The notes: generated by a model from the sequence alone, not told the origin. A DNA stretch of 64,000 nt from Bradyrhizobium sp. BR13661 (GCF_029892425.1 NZ_JARXWB010000009.1:62001-126000), one strand, 5' to 3'; numbered from the stretch's first letter, positions 44,490 through 54,722 are shown. A program made the numbers and translations.

Positions 44490-44777
44490 TCACTCCGGCG
44501 CAGCTCCCACCGGCGGGCCGCCGGGCGGGCGGTGCAGGAAGGTCAGCGATGCATAGGCGCCGGCCCAGGAGCCCATCGCGGCGAATGCGACATAGAAGGC
44601 GTTTTCGGTGTAGCTGATCACGGCATAGGACGAGAGCAGATACCAGACCGCGCTCCAGTTCGCGGCCGGCACCCGCTTGCGTGCGATGACGGCCGAGGTG
44701 AACATGACATAGACCGCGTCGGTTGCCGCCGTTGCGATGAACACGGCGCCTGCGGTGAGGGGATCGATGGCGGCCAT
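44490..44777 (-). CDS. Small integral membrane protein
   Basis: This 95-residue protein has three hydrophobic helices (about 8-28, 42-58 and 62-80). It begins MAAIDPLTAGAVFIATAATDAVYVMFTSAVIARKR and ends with a Pro/Gly-rich tail. No family is recognised. It is divergent from the CoA-transferase gene, with only 56 bases between start codons, and is followed by the SDR on the same strand. Confidence 0.65.
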   Translation of the reverse strand: MAAIDPLTAGAVFIATAATDAVYVMFTSAVIARKRVPAANWSAVWYLLSSYAVISYTENAFYVAFAAMGSWAGAYASLTFLHRPPGGPPVGAAPE

Positions 44778-44833
44778 TGCATTCCTTCTTGTGCTGATGA
44801 ATGGTCGCGAAAACGTAAGGGAGAGAAGCGGCC

Positions 44834-46246
44834 ATGCAAAGCCCCTCCGATATTCTCAAAGATATCTGGACCTCCGCCGGCGGCGATGCAACCGCGCTCG
44901 CACGCGTGCATTTGACCGGCGAGGAGCCGCAGATCCCGTCCTCCTTTCGCGTGGCCGTCGCCGGGCAGGCGACGATTGCCGCCGCAGGTCTCGCCGCCGC
45001 CGAAATCTGGAGGTTGCGCAGCGGTGAGACGCAGGACGTGACCGTCGACATGCGCCACGCCGTTGTCGAATGCCGCTCGGAGCGCTATCTGCGCCTCGAC
45101 GACAAGCCGCCGCCACCGGCCTGGGACGCGATCGCAGGCGTCTACAAGACCGGCGACAACCGTTTCGTCCGTTGCCACACCAATTTTAGGCATCACCGCG
45201 ACGCGGTCTGTAAGGTGCTCGGCTGCGAGGCGGAGCGCGAGAAGGTGCAGGCCGCACTGATGCAGTGGAAGGGGGAGGATTTTGAAACGGCGGCCTATGC
45301 GGCCGGCGGCGTCGTTGCGCTGATGCGCTCTTACGATGAATGGTCCGCGCTGCCGCAGGCACGTGCACTTGCGGATCTTCCGCTGGTCTCGATCGAGAAG
45401 ATCGGCGATGCCCCGCCAAAGCCATGGCCGCAAGGATGCTCGACCTGCGATCGTCCGCTCGCAGGTCTGCGCGTGCTTGATCTCTCCCGCGTCATCGCAG
45501 GTCCCGTCGCGGGCCGTACGCTCGCTGCGCACGGCGCGGATGTGCTGTTGGTGTCAGGGCCGGAGCTGCCGGCCATTCCCTGGCTCACCATCGACACCGG
45601 CCGCGGCAAGCTCACCACCTTCATTGAGCTGAAGAGCGAGGCGGGCAGGGCGCAGCTGCGCGAGCTGCTGAAAGACGCCGATATCTTCTCTCAAGGCTAC
45701 CGCCCACGCGCGCTTGCGGCCCTCGGCTTTTCGCCGGAGGAGGCGGCGCAGATCAATCCGGGCATCGTCTATGTCACGCTGTCGGCCTATGGCCATGCCG
45801 GCCTCTGGGCCGAGCGTCGCGGATTCGATTCACTGGTGCAGACCACGACCGGCTTCAACCATGCGGAAGGGAAGGCCGCCGGCATCGATGGTCCGAAGGA
45901 ATTGCCGGCGCAGATGCTCGACCACGCCACCGGCTACCTGATGGCGTTCGGCGCGATGATGGCCAAGGCGCGCCAGGCCCGTGAAGGCGGCAGCTGGCAC
46001 GTGCGCGTGTCGCTGGCGCAGACCGGACGCTGGCTGTGGAATCTCGGTCGGCTCGATGACGGCCTCAACACGCCGGATCTTGCGGTCGAGGCCATACATG
46101 CTGCGTTCATGGAAACAGTGTCATCTGGCTTCGGTACGCTGACCGCGGTGCGCCATTCAGCAGCGCTGTCGAAGACGCCGGCACGATGGAGCCGTCCGGC
46201 GATGCCGCTCGGCAGCCATCCGCCGCAATGGCCGTCGCAAAGCTGA
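44834..46246 (+). CDS. CoA-transferase family III (CaiB/BaiF-like) protein
   Basis: This 470-residue protein has the family III core in its second half (LAGLRVLDLSRVIAGPVAGRTLAAHGADVLLV, then LSAYGHAGLWAERRGFDSLVQTTTG). The likely catalytic Asp is in QMLDHATGYLMAFG. The first 190 residues form a smaller related half (SFRVAVAGQATIAAAGLAAAEIWRLRSG), as in double-domain members. Family III enzymes swap CoA between carboxylic acids; the acid here is unknown. Confidence 0.85.
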   Translation: MQSPSDILKDIWTSAGGDATALARVHLTGEEPQIPSSFRVAVAGQATIAAAGLAAAEIWRLRSGETQDVTVDMRHAVVECRSERYLRLDDKPPPPAWDAIAGVYKTGDNRFVRCHTNFRHHRDAVCKVLGCEAEREKVQAALMQWKGEDFETAAYAAGGVVALMRSYDEWSALPQARALADLPLVSIEKIGDAPPKPWPQGCSTCDRPLAGLRVLDLSRVIAGPVAGRTLAAHGADVLLVSGPELPAIPWLTIDTGRGKLTTFIELKSEAGRAQLRELLKDADIFSQGYRPRALAALGFSPEEAAQINPGIVYVTLSAYGHAGLWAERRGFDSLVQTTTGFNHAEGKAAGIDGPKELPAQMLDHATGYLMAFGAMMAKARQAREGGSWHVRVSLAQTGRWLWNLGRLDDGLNTPDLAVEAIHAAFMETVSSGFGTLTAVRHSAALSKTPARWSRPAMPLGSHPPQWPSQS

Positions 46247-46391
46247 CGTGAAGCTGACGTGTCGCAAATTTTTAACGCAAACCGAAGGACGCACAGCGTT
46301 TTTTAGGTTGTTTGAAATCCCAATTCGGCACTATTAGCGCGACCGATGAGGCAGCCGTCTGCCGAGATCGTCGCAGACATGACCGGGCCCC

Positions 46392-47636
46392 ATGGTAGCT
46401 GAAAATACCAAGCGATTGCAGGTGCTTACAAAACGGCGGGTGATCACATCCGTAGTTTTACTGGCGCTTGCCGGGGCTGGCGCCTACGGCGTCCTGTTTG
46501 CCGGGGCTAAGGAGAAGAAGCACTCCGAAGTCTCCAGCCAGTCGCGCAAGAACGCCCAGAATTTCAAGCCGTCACCGTCCGAATGGGCGACGCTGACGAT
46601 CGAGCCGGTTAACGACAAGGCCTTCCGCGCGGAATACGTCACCGAGGGTAAAGTTGCCGTCGATGAAGACCGCTCGACGCCGGTGTTCTCGCCCTATGCG
46701 GGCCGGGTGACCAAGCTGCTGGCCAAGCCCGGCGAGAGCGTGACCCAGGGTCAACCGCTGTTCAAGATCGAGGCCGCCGACACCGTGCAGGCCCAGAACG
46801 ATTTCATCACGGCGATGACGTCTCAGAACAAGGCAAGGTCGGCGCTCGAGCTTGCCGACATCCAGTACCGGCGCGCCAAGGATCTCTACGAAGGCCGTGC
46901 CATCCCACTCAAGGATTATCAGCAGGCGGAAGCGACCCAGGTCCAGGCGCAGAACGACATGCGCTCCGCGGTGACGGCGCTGGAGGCCGCAAACAACAAG
47001 CTTCACATTCTCGGTTTCAGCGACGACGCCATCAAGACCTTCCAGGACAAGGGCGCCATCAATCCAGAAATCACGATCTACGCGCCGCTCTCTGGCACGG
47101 TCGTGCAGCGCAAGATCGGCCCGGGGCAATATGTCAGCGCCGGCGCCAGCGATCCGGTGTTCGTGATCGGCGATCTCTCCACGGTCTGGCTCACCGCCTT
47201 CGTGCGCGAAAGCGACGCCGCCCAGGTCAACGTCGGGCAGGACATCAGCGTCAACGTGATGGCGCTGCCGGGCCGCCCCCTGACCGCCAAGATCAACTAC
47301 GTCGCCGCTGCGATCGATCCCAACACTCGCCGCCTGCTGGTCCGTGCGACCATCGACAACAAGGACGGCCTGCTCAAGCCGGAAATGTTCGCTAACGTCA
47401 CGATCTACTCGGCCGGCGACCGCGCGGCGCCTGCAGTGCCGAAGCAGGCGCTGATCTACGAAGGTGACCAGGTCCGTATCTGGGTCGCGCGTGAAGACAA
47501 GTCGGTCGAGCTCCGCCAGATCAAGATCGGCCTCATCAATGGTAACCTCGTCGAAGTGACCAACAACCTGAAGCCCGGCGAACAGATCGTCGTCAAAGGC
47601 AGTCTGTTCATCGACCGCGCGGCGTCCGGTAGCTGA
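46392..47636 (+). CDS. RND efflux periplasmic adaptor (CzcB/CusB-like)
   Basis: This 414-residue membrane fusion protein has an N-terminal anchor helix at about 16-37 (ITSVVLLALAGAGAYGVLFAG) and lipoyl halves around VFSPYAGRVTKLLAKPGESV and ITIYAPLSGTVVQRKIG. A coiled-coil hairpin lies between them (KARSALELADIQYRRAKDLYEG...QQAEATQVQAQNDMRSAVTALEAANN), and a beta-barrel domain closes the protein (VWLTAFVRESDAAQVNVGQ). It is the partner of the RND pump 33 bases downstream. No metal-binding His-rich tail is seen. It resembles CzcB more than MexA. Confidence 0.9.
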   Translation: MVAENTKRLQVLTKRRVITSVVLLALAGAGAYGVLFAGAKEKKHSEVSSQSRKNAQNFKPSPSEWATLTIEPVNDKAFRAEYVTEGKVAVDEDRSTPVFSPYAGRVTKLLAKPGESVTQGQPLFKIEAADTVQAQNDFITAMTSQNKARSALELADIQYRRAKDLYEGRAIPLKDYQQAEATQVQAQNDMRSAVTALEAANNKLHILGFSDDAIKTFQDKGAINPEITIYAPLSGTVVQRKIGPGQYVSAGASDPVFVIGDLSTVWLTAFVRESDAAQVNVGQDISVNVMALPGRPLTAKINYVAAAIDPNTRRLLVRATIDNKDGLLKPEMFANVTIYSAGDRAAPAVPKQALIYEGDQVRIWVAREDKSVELRQIKIGLINGNLVEVTNNLKPGEQIVVKGSLFIDRAASGS

Positions 47637-47669
47637 TCGGCGAGCCCCAAGAAACTGCGAAAAACCTGA

Positions 47670-50600
47670 ATGGACCGTCTCGTCGCCCTTGCCGTCAATC
47701 GGCGCTTCCTGATGGTCGGCATGTTCGTCGCCGTGTTCATCGGCGGCCTGATTGCGTTCAACCAGCTCAACATCGAGGCCTATCCGGATCCGACCCCGCC
47801 GATGGTCGACATCGTCACCCAGAGCCCCGGCCTGTCGGCGGAAGAGATCGAGCGCTACATCACGATCCCGATCGAGACCCAGGTCGCGGGCCTGAAGAAC
47901 CTGACGACCATTCGCACCATCTCTCTCTACGGCCTCTCCGACGTCAAACTGCAGTTCTCCTTCGCCTACACCTATGAAGAGGCGTTGCAGCAGGTCTTGA
48001 ATCGTCTGGCGCAGCTCGCGCCACTGCCGGGCAACGTGCAGCCGCAGATCTCTCCGCTGAGCCCGATCGGTGAAATCTTCCGCTATCGCCTGGTCGGCCC
48101 GCCGAACTACAGCGTCCTCGACCTCAAGACCATCCAGGACTGGATCCTGCAGCGCCGCTTCCGCGCCGTGCCCGGCGTCATCGACGTCACGGGCTGGGGC
48201 GGCAAGAGCAAGACCTATGAGCTCGAGGTCGACAACAACAAGCTGGTCGCCAACGGCCTGACGCTCCCGCAGCTGCTCCAGGCGGTCAGCAATTCCAACG
48301 TCAATGTCGGCGGCAACACCGTCAATATCGGCCAGCAATCGGCCGTGGTGCGCGGTGTCGGCCTGATCAAGTCGATCGACGACCTCGCCAACACCATGGT
48401 TGCCCAGACCAACGGCAATCCGGTGCTGGTGAAGGACGTCGCCACCGTCACCGTCGGCCAGAAGCCGCGCCTCGGCATCGCCGGTCTCGACGATTCCGAC
48501 GACATTGTGCAGGGTATCGTGTTGATGCGTCGCGGCGAGCAGAGCACGCCCACCATCAATCGCGTCGAGCAGCTCGTCAATCAGATCAACGGCTCGACCA
48601 TCCTGCCGCCGGGCGTACGCATCGAGCGCATCTACGACCGCAAGGACCTGATCGACCTCACGACCCACACGGTGCTGCACAACATGGTGGTGGGCATCCT
48701 GCTGATCGTGCTGCTGCAGTGGATCTTCCTTGGGGATCTGCGCAGCGCGCTGATCGTCGGCGCCACGATTCCGTTCGCGCTGTTCTTCGCCGTGATCATC
48801 CTGGTGCTGCGCGGGGAGTCGGCCAACCTGCTCTCGGTCGGTGCCATCGATTTCGGCCTGATCGTGGATGCCACCGTCATCATGGTCGAGGCGATCTTCC
48901 GTCGCCTGACACAGACCACGCCACCGACGGAATCCGAGCAGATGTCGCAAGAGACCCTGTTCGGCATGAAGAGCCACGCCATTCTCAGCGCCGCGGCCGA
49001 CGTCTCGCGCTCGATCTTCTTTGCCGCCGCCATCATCATCGCGGCCTTCCTGCCGCTGTTCACGCTGTCCGGCGTCGAGGGCAACATCTTCGGACCGATG
49101 GCGCGCACCTATGCCTACGCGCTCGCCGGCGGCCTGCTCGCGACATTCACCGTCACGCCTGCGCTGTCCGCGATCATCCTGCCCGCACATGTCCATGAGA
49201 CCGAGACCAAGGTCATGCTGATCCTGCACCGGCTCTACATGCCGTTGCTGAACTGGGCCGTCGCTAATCGCGCCATCATGCTCGGTGCCGCGGTCGGCCT
49301 CGTGCTGATGACGGTTGCGCTCAGCCGGCTACTCGGCCTCGAATTCCTGCCCAAGCTCGAAGAGGGCAATCTCTGGATCCGCGCCACGCTGCCGCCGACC
49401 ATCTCGCTGCAGGAAGGCAACACCTACGTCAACGAGATGCGCAAGCTGATCCGCGCCCGGCCCGAGGTCGAGTCCGTGGTGTCGCAGCACGGTCGTCCGG
49501 ACGACGGTACCGACGCCGCCGGCTTCTTCAACGCCGAGTTCTTCGCGCCGCTGAAGCCGGCGAGCGAGTGGCCCGGCACGCATGACAAGGAAGAGCTGAC
49601 CGCGGAGCTGCTCAAGCAGCTCGACGATCGCTTCCCCGGCGTCGAGTTCAACTTCTCGCAATATCTCCAGGACAACGTCTCCGAAGCCGTCTCCGGGGTG
49701 AAGGGCGAAAACTCGATCAAGCTGTTCGGCAACGATCTTCAGGCGTTGACCGACACCGCCAACAAGATCAAGTCGGTGCTGTCGACGGTGCAGGGCATCA
49801 CGGACCTCGCGGTCTTCACCTCCTTGGGGCAGCCGACCGTGCAGATCGACATCGACCGTGCCAAGGCCGCGCGCTACGGCCTTGCGCCTGGCGACATCAA
49901 CGCCACCATCAAGGTCGCGATCGGCGGCGACACCGCGGGCGATCTCTACGAGCCCGGAAGCGACCGCCACTTCCCGATCATCGTTCGTCTGGCGCCGGAG
50001 TACCGCCGCAGCGCCGAGGCGATCCAGAACATCCGGATCGGGGCGCCGGGCCCGAGCGGCTCCGTCACGCAGATTCCGCTGAGCGAGGTCGCCAATATCA
50101 GCCTGGTCTCGGGTGCGGCCTACATCTATCGCGAGCAGCAGGAGCGCTATCTGCCGATCAAGTTCTCGGTGCGTGAACGCGATCTCGGCAGCGCCATCCG
50201 CGAGGCGCAGCAGAAGATCGCCGACCAGGTGCAGCTGCCGCCTGGCTCGCACATGGAATGGGTCGGCGAGTTCGGCAATCTTCAGGACGCGATCCGGCGG
50301 TTGTCGATCGTGGTGCCGATCTCGCTGGCGCTCATCGGAATTCTGCTCTGGTTCAATTTTGGCTCGATGACCGACACGCTGCTCGCCATGAGCGTGATCC
50401 CGATGGCGATCTTCGGTGGCGTGCTCGGCCTCTTGATCACCGGCACGGCTTTCAGCGTCTCGGCGGCGATCGGGTTCATCGCCCTGTTCGGCATCGCCGT
50501 GATGGACGGCATCATCATCCTGTCGCAGTTCAACCAGCTGATTGATGAAGGTATGGACCGCCTCAGCGCGGTGATCCGCACCGGCGAGTTACAGCTCCGG

Positions 50601-50786
50601 CCTGTGTTGATGACCTGCGTCGTCGCCGGCGTCGGCCTGCTGCCGGCTGCTTTGTCCGGAGGCATCGGCTCGCAGGTGCAGAAGCCGCTCGCGGTCGTGG
50701 TCGTCACCGGCATGATGCTGGCGCCGATCGTGATCCTGGTGACGCTGCCGGTGCTGATCTCGTTCTTCTCGCGCCGTGCGCGCTGA
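47670..50786 (+). CDS. RND efflux pump inner membrane component, CzcA/CusA-like heavy-metal type
   Basis: This 1038-residue RND protein has two large periplasmic loops and about twelve helices. It opens with a helix after MDRLVALAVNRRF and shows EAYPDPTPPMVDIVTQSPGLSAEEIERYITIPIET, the pattern of HME-RND pumps. TM4 carries the proton-relay Asp in DFGLIVDATVIMVE, shared with heavy-metal members (DFG-IVDGAV). The substrate, metal or organic, cannot be decided. It forms an operon with the adaptor; no outer-membrane gene follows directly, but a TolC-like gene lies at 52324-53754 on the other strand. Confidence 0.92.
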   Translation: MDRLVALAVNRRFLMVGMFVAVFIGGLIAFNQLNIEAYPDPTPPMVDIVTQSPGLSAEEIERYITIPIETQVAGLKNLTTIRTISLYGLSDVKLQFSFAYTYEEALQQVLNRLAQLAPLPGNVQPQISPLSPIGEIFRYRLVGPPNYSVLDLKTIQDWILQRRFRAVPGVIDVTGWGGKSKTYELEVDNNKLVANGLTLPQLLQAVSNSNVNVGGNTVNIGQQSAVVRGVGLIKSIDDLANTMVAQTNGNPVLVKDVATVTVGQKPRLGIAGLDDSDDIVQGIVLMRRGEQSTPTINRVEQLVNQINGSTILPPGVRIERIYDRKDLIDLTTHTVLHNMVVGILLIVLLQWIFLGDLRSALIVGATIPFALFFAVIILVLRGESANLLSVGAIDFGLIVDATVIMVEAIFRRLTQTTPPTESEQMSQETLFGMKSHAILSAAADVSRSIFFAAAIIIAAFLPLFTLSGVEGNIFGPMARTYAYALAGGLLATFTVTPALSAIILPAHVHETETKVMLILHRLYMPLLNWAVANRAIMLGAAVGLVLMTVALSRLLGLEFLPKLEEGNLWIRATLPPTISLQEGNTYVNEMRKLIRARPEVESVVSQHGRPDDGTDAAGFFNAEFFAPLKPASEWPGTHDKEELTAELLKQLDDRFPGVEFNFSQYLQDNVSEAVSGVKGENSIKLFGNDLQALTDTANKIKSVLSTVQGITDLAVFTSLGQPTVQIDIDRAKAARYGLAPGDINATIKVAIGGDTAGDLYEPGSDRHFPIIVRLAPEYRRSAEAIQNIRIGAPGPSGSVTQIPLSEVANISLVSGAAYIYREQQERYLPIKFSVRERDLGSAIREAQQKIADQVQLPPGSHMEWVGEFGNLQDAIRRLSIVVPISLALIGILLWFNFGSMTDTLLAMSVIPMAIFGGVLGLLITGTAFSVSAAIGFIALFGIAVMDGIIILSQFNQLIDEGMDRLSAVIRTGELQLRPVLMTCVVAGVGLLPAALSGGIGSQVQKPLAVVVVTGMMLAPIVILVTLPVLISFFSRRAR

Positions 50787-50788
50787 CG

Positions 50789-51700
50789 TCAAAAACCGTA
50801 GAGCCGCGCCGGATTGTCGACCAGGATCTTCTTGCGAACGCTTGCGTCGGGCTCCCATACCGGAAGCTGGTTGAGCAAGCGGCCATCGTCGATCTGGTGG
50901 AATGGTGCGATGTCGGTGGCCTTGCGGCCCGCGACTTGCGCCGAATCCGGATGCGGCCAGTCGGTGCCCCAGACGATGCGATCCGGGTTCGCGGAGATCA
51001 GCGCACGCGCATATGGCGCCACGTCCTGATAATCCGGCGCGAGGCTCGACGAGCGATAGGCGCCGGAGATCTTCACATAGACCTTGCCGGATTTGACGAG
51101 CGCGATGAGGTCGGCAAAGCCGGGCTGCTCGAGGCCGAGCGAGGCCTCGAGCCCGCCAAAGTGGTCGAACACGGCGGGCACCGGTGAATCCAGCACCAGA
51201 TCCTTGATCGCCGAGATCATCGCCAGCGTGGTGTAAAGCTGCACATGCCAGCCGCGCGACGTCATGCGTTCGACGGCCGCCGTGAAGCGGGCACGCCCGA
51301 CATCGGGATTGTTGACGCCGTCGGTCGCGAGGTTGATGCGGATGCCGCGAAAGCCGTCCGCCTGCATCGCATCGAGCTCGTTCTCTGTCGTCTTGTCGTC
51401 GATCACGGCCACCCCGCGCGCGGTGGCGCCGCGCGCCTTCATCCCGAACAGGCTGGAGGAATTGTCGGTGCCGTAAACGCTTGGCGTGACGATCACGACG
51501 CGCTCGATATGCAGCGCCTTGTGCAGTGCCGCCATTTCCTCGGGGCTTGCAGGTCCGGGCGTATAGACGCGCCCGGCGAAAAACGGAAATCTCTCGACAT
51601 CACCGTGGATGTGGGTGTGGCAGTCGCAGGCGTGGGCCGGCACGTCGAAATTGATCGGCGTCGCGGGTTGCGCTGCGCGCGCGTAAATCGTGTCGGTCAT
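50789..51700 (-). CDS. Amidohydrolase 2 family (TIM-barrel) hydrolase
   Basis: This 303-residue protein of the 2-pyrone-4,6-dicarboxylate lactonase type has the metal-binding CDCHTHIHGD near the start, DHFGG in the middle and the catalytic GTDWPHPD near the end. The ATG at 51700 has GGAG five bases before it. It lies 40 bases downstream of the P-loop kinase-like gene on the same strand. It probably hydrolyses a lactone or carboxylate in aromatic or side-chain breakdown; substrate unknown. The convergent RND gene ends 3 bases away. Confidence 0.85.
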   Translation of the reverse strand: MTDTIYARAAQPATPINFDVPAHACDCHTHIHGDVERFPFFAGRVYTPGPASPEEMAALHKALHIERVVIVTPSVYGTDNSSSLFGMKARGATARGVAVIDDKTTENELDAMQADGFRGIRINLATDGVNNPDVGRARFTAAVERMTSRGWHVQLYTTLAMISAIKDLVLDSPVPAVFDHFGGLEASLGLEQPGFADLIALVKSGKVYVKISGAYRSSSLAPDYQDVAPYARALISANPDRIVWGTDWPHPDSAQVAGRKATDIAPFHQIDDGRLLNQLPVWEPDASVRKKILVDNPARLYGF

Positions 51701-51740
51701 GGGGACTCCGGCGGCGAGGAAGGCGCCGGACGATATCACA

Positions 51741-52298
51741 TCAGCCGGGCAGTCCCGTCACGTCGCCGCATAGCTGTTCGACCAGCTCTGCAACCGGCCG
51801 CGAACCGTCGACGCGTACGACCGGGCAGGGCAAACGAGCGAGCCACGCCTCATGTTTTGCGAGACTGCGGCCCTCGCGATCACCGGCTTCGTAGTGCGAG
51901 GCCCATTCGACGAACGACTCGGTCTCGTCATGACGCCAGCCGCCCTGCGCGACGGCATCGGCGCCGAAATGCGCAGCTTCGCGGGCCCGCAGTCGCTGCA
52001 TACGAAGCTCGCGCGGCGTTGTCACATAGACGACGAGATCGAACAACGGGAAGAGTTCGTCCCCCCATCCGGTGACGGATCCGCTCAACACCCAGTCGAG
52101 GCGCGGCACGAACATCTCGTGCATCAGGCGCAGTCGGTCTGCGGCAGGGCGCGTCGTCTGGTAGGGCGGCGCCGTCGGCAGCCAGAAATAATCGTCGCTG
52201 TCGTGATGCGGCAGCGCCAGCCGATCGGCAAGCGCGCGGCCGAGCGTCGTCACGCCGGAGCCGGAAGCTCCCATCAGGTGGATGCGGCGGCTTTTCAT
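51741..52298 (-). CDS. P-loop kinase-like (AAA family) protein
   Basis: This 185-residue protein has Walker A GASGSGVTT at about 10-18, then HHDSDDYFWLPTAPPYQTTR, typical of small kinases of the adenylate/shikimate type, and VVYVTTPRELRMQRLRAREA as a lid-like region. It is probably a nucleotide or small-molecule kinase, with no substrate assigned. The gene lies 25 bases after the TolC-like gene and 40 before the amidohydrolase, on the same strand. Confidence 0.78.
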   Translation of the reverse strand: MKSRRIHLMGASGSGVTTLGRALADRLALPHHDSDDYFWLPTAPPYQTTRPAADRLRLMHEMFVPRLDWVLSGSVTGWGDELFPLFDLVVYVTTPRELRMQRLRAREAAHFGADAVAQGGWRHDETESFVEWASHYEAGDREGRSLAKHEAWLARLPCPVVRVDGSRPVAELVEQLCGDVTGLPG

Positions 52299-52323
52299 CG
52301 GTGTCGGCCGGTAGATGTGAAGC

Positions 52324-53754
52324 TTATTGCCCCGATGGTGTGCGCAGGCCGTGCCAGGCGTCGCGGACCTGCTGGTAATGCACTTCGGGCAGATAGTCCG
52401 GCGTGTTCAGGCTCAGCGTCTTGACGTCGAGATGGCCGACGGCGCTGAGCAGCGTGTAGGAGGCGATGACGCGGTCGCGCAGCGCGCCGATCAGGCGGGC
52501 CCTGGCCTGGATCAGATCGGCCTGCGAGTTCAGCACGTCGACCGTGGTGCGCTGTCCACCGGCGGCCTCGCGCTGCACGCCCTGGAGCGCGACGGTTGCC
52601 GCCTTCACCTCGGACTCCGAGGCGGAGACAGCAATCTTGGCGCCTTCATTGGCAACCCAGGCACTGACAGCCGCGGTGCGCGCCTGATTGCGCACCTGGT
52701 CGAGCACCAGCCGGCTTTGCGCCGAGACTTCCTTGGCCTGCCGGGTTTGCGAGGCGGCCTGGCCGCCGTCGTAGATCGGCGCGGTGACGTTGGCGACGAT
52801 CGAGGCCTGGTCGGTCGCAAAAGTGCCGAGCGTCTGGTCGCTGTCGCGGCTTTTGCTGGCGCTGCCCTGGAGGGTGGCGCTCGGCAGCAGCGCACCTTCG
52901 GCGACGCGGATGTTGGTGGAAGCGACGTCGACGTCGAAGCCGGCTGCCATCACCGCCGGATGCTCGCGGATCGCCATAGTGATGGAATCCTCGCGGCTCC
53001 TCGGCAGATAGCGATCGACCACCTCGGCGGGACGAAGCGCGGAGGGCGCATTGCCGATCACCTGGGAATAGGTCGCCTGGCTCACCGCGAGCGCGACTTC
53101 GGCGGCGTTGAGATCGGCAAGGCCACGGCTGAGGCGCGCCTCGGCCTGTGCGGTATCGGTCGGGGTCACGTCACCCGCGTTGAGCCGGCGCTGGGTGATG
53201 GAAAGCGTCTCGCGCAGGAAGGCGACGTTGGAGCGCTGTGCCTCGACCAGCGACTGGTTCGCCAGCACGTTGGTGTAGGCGGTCACCGCGTCGAGCAGCA
53301 CGCCCTGGCCGACATTGCGCAGCGCCTCGCGGCCGGACTGCACCTGGAGTTCCGCCACCCGCACGCTGTTGGCGGTCCGGAAACCGTTGAACAGGGTCTG
53401 CGACACCGTGACCCCGATGGTCCAGGGCTTCAGTGTTGCGGTCTGGATGGTGTTATCAGGAAGCAAATTGCGCACCGCCTGCAGGCCGGCGCTCAGGCTC
53501 GCCACGATCTGCGGTCGGTAGCCAGCCAGCGCCTGCGGCACGTTCTCGTCGGTGGCGCGCTGCCTTGCGCGCTCGGCATTGAGCTGCGGATTGGTCTGGT
53601 AGGCCTTGACCAGCGCTTCCGGCAGGGCTTCCGCATCGGCCGCAGCGGGCAGGGTACAGCAGAGCGCCAGCGCGGCCCATGTCACGAGGACAGGACTCGC
53701 GCCCGATCGATGCCGCGTCATCACGCGACCAGCTCTGGCGGCACGCCCAATCAT
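52324..53754 (-). CDS. TolC-family outer membrane efflux protein
   Basis: This protein of about 476 residues has a signal peptide (RHRSGASPVLVTWAALALCCTLPAAADA) and two OEP repeats. Each has long amphipathic helices and beta segments: ALVKAYQTNPQLNAERARQRATDENVPQALAGYRP in the first, AIREHPAVMAAGFDVDVASTNIRVAEGALLPSATL in the second. The family works as the outer channel for RND or type I export. No adaptor is cotranscribed, though an RND pair lies 1.5 kb away. The ATG at 53754 has GGGA upstream; ATG 53721 is an alternative. Confidence 0.9.
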   Translation of the reverse strand: MIGRAARAGRVMTRHRSGASPVLVTWAALALCCTLPAAADAEALPEALVKAYQTNPQLNAERARQRATDENVPQALAGYRPQIVASLSAGLQAVRNLLPDNTIQTATLKPWTIGVTVSQTLFNGFRTANSVRVAELQVQSGREALRNVGQGVLLDAVTAYTNVLANQSLVEAQRSNVAFLRETLSITQRRLNAGDVTPTDTAQAEARLSRGLADLNAAEVALAVSQATYSQVIGNAPSALRPAEVVDRYLPRSREDSITMAIREHPAVMAAGFDVDVASTNIRVAEGALLPSATLQGSASKSRDSDQTLGTFATDQASIVANVTAPIYDGGQAASQTRQAKEVSAQSRLVLDQVRNQARTAAVSAWVANEGAKIAVSASESEVKAATVALQGVQREAAGGQRTTVDVLNSQADLIQARARLIGALRDRVIASYTLLSAVGHLDVKTLSLNTPDYLPEVHYQQVRDAWHGLRTPSGQ

Positions 53755-53942
53755 GTGATCCCGCAAACCCCGACTGTCCGCCCCCGCCGACGGCGGCTCT
53801 CTTAACTGTTTACCCAGCGCGGGTCCCGCAGGCAAACTGCCGCGGAGGAAACCCCCATGAAATCCGTGCTTGTTGCAGGTGCGTCACAGGGGTTCTGCGG
53901 GAAAGCGGCGGAGTCTGACACCAGCCTTACCGTTGGTCGGCT

Positions 53943-54722
53943 CTATCGGTTCTTGTTCACCGGCTTGCGCTTCTCGATGAAGGCGGCCATGCCCTCGGAG
54001 CGATCTTCGAGTGCGAAGGTCGAGTGGAACAAATTGCGCTCGACGCTCATGCCCTCGGCCAGCGTGGTCTCGAAGGCGCGGTTGACCGCTTCCTTGGCCA
54101 TCGCCACGGCAGGGCGCGACATCGAGGCGATTTTCTCGGCCGCCGCCATCGTCTCGTCCATCAGCTTGTCGGCGGGTACGATGCGGCTGACGAGGCCCGA
54201 GCGCTCAGCCTCGGCCGCGTCCATCATACGGCCGGTGAGGCAGAGATCCATCGCCTTGGACTTGCCGATCGCACGGGTCAGACGCTGGGTGCCGCCGATG
54301 CCGGGGATGGTGCCGAGCGTGATCTCGGGCTGGCCAAACTTGGCCGTGTCGGCGGCGATGATGAAATCGCACATCATGGCGAGCTCGCAGCCGCCGCCGA
54401 GCGCGTAGCCGGCGACAGCCGCAATGGTCGGCTTGCGGCAGCGCGCGACGCGGTCGCCGCCGATCGCGGCGAAATCCTCGGAAAACATGTCGATGAAGCC
54501 CTTCGGCTGCATCTCCTTGATGTCGGCTCCGGCGGCAAAGGCCTTCTCGCTGCCGGTCACGACGATGCAGCCGATGGCGTCATCGGCCTCGAGATCGTCG
54601 ACGGCTGCGGCGATCTCGCGAAAGACGCCGAAGGAGAGCGCGTTGAGCATCTTCGGCCGGTTCAGCTTGATGATGCCGACCGCCTTGATGCTCTCGACGA
54701 TGATGTGTTCGAACGTGCTCAT
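53943..54722 (-). CDS. Enoyl-CoA hydratase
   Basis: This is a 259-residue crotonase. The oxyanion hole segments are [10 protein letters not shown] and [17 protein letters not shown], the latter followed by [26 protein letters not shown], which holds the catalytic Glu region. It matches FadB-type short-chain enoyl-CoA hydratase in length and in the AGADIKEM motif. It probably hydrates crotonyl-CoA and other short enoyl-CoA in beta-oxidation. It stands alone on the minus strand. Confidence 0.93.
   Translation of the reverse strand: MSTFEHIIVESIKAVGIIKLNRPKMLNALSFGVFREIAAAVDDLEADDAIGCIVVTGSEKAFAAGADIKEMQPKGFIDMFSEDFAAIGGDRVARCRKPTIAAVAGYALGGGCELAMMCDFIIAADTAKFGQPEITLGTIPGIGGTQRLTRAIGKSKAMDLCLTGRMMDAAEAERSGLVSRIVPADKLMDETMAAAEKIASMSRPAVAMAKEAVNRAFETTLAEGMSVERNLFHSTFALEDRSEGMAAFIEKRKPVNKNR

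Noticed and set aside
46572-49229. Very long open frame (885 codons) on the minus strand
   Set aside because: It lies antisense to the efflux adaptor and pump genes, is rich in Arg, Asp, His and Gln, and has no recognisable domain. Such frames arise from the third-position GC bias of the real genes.
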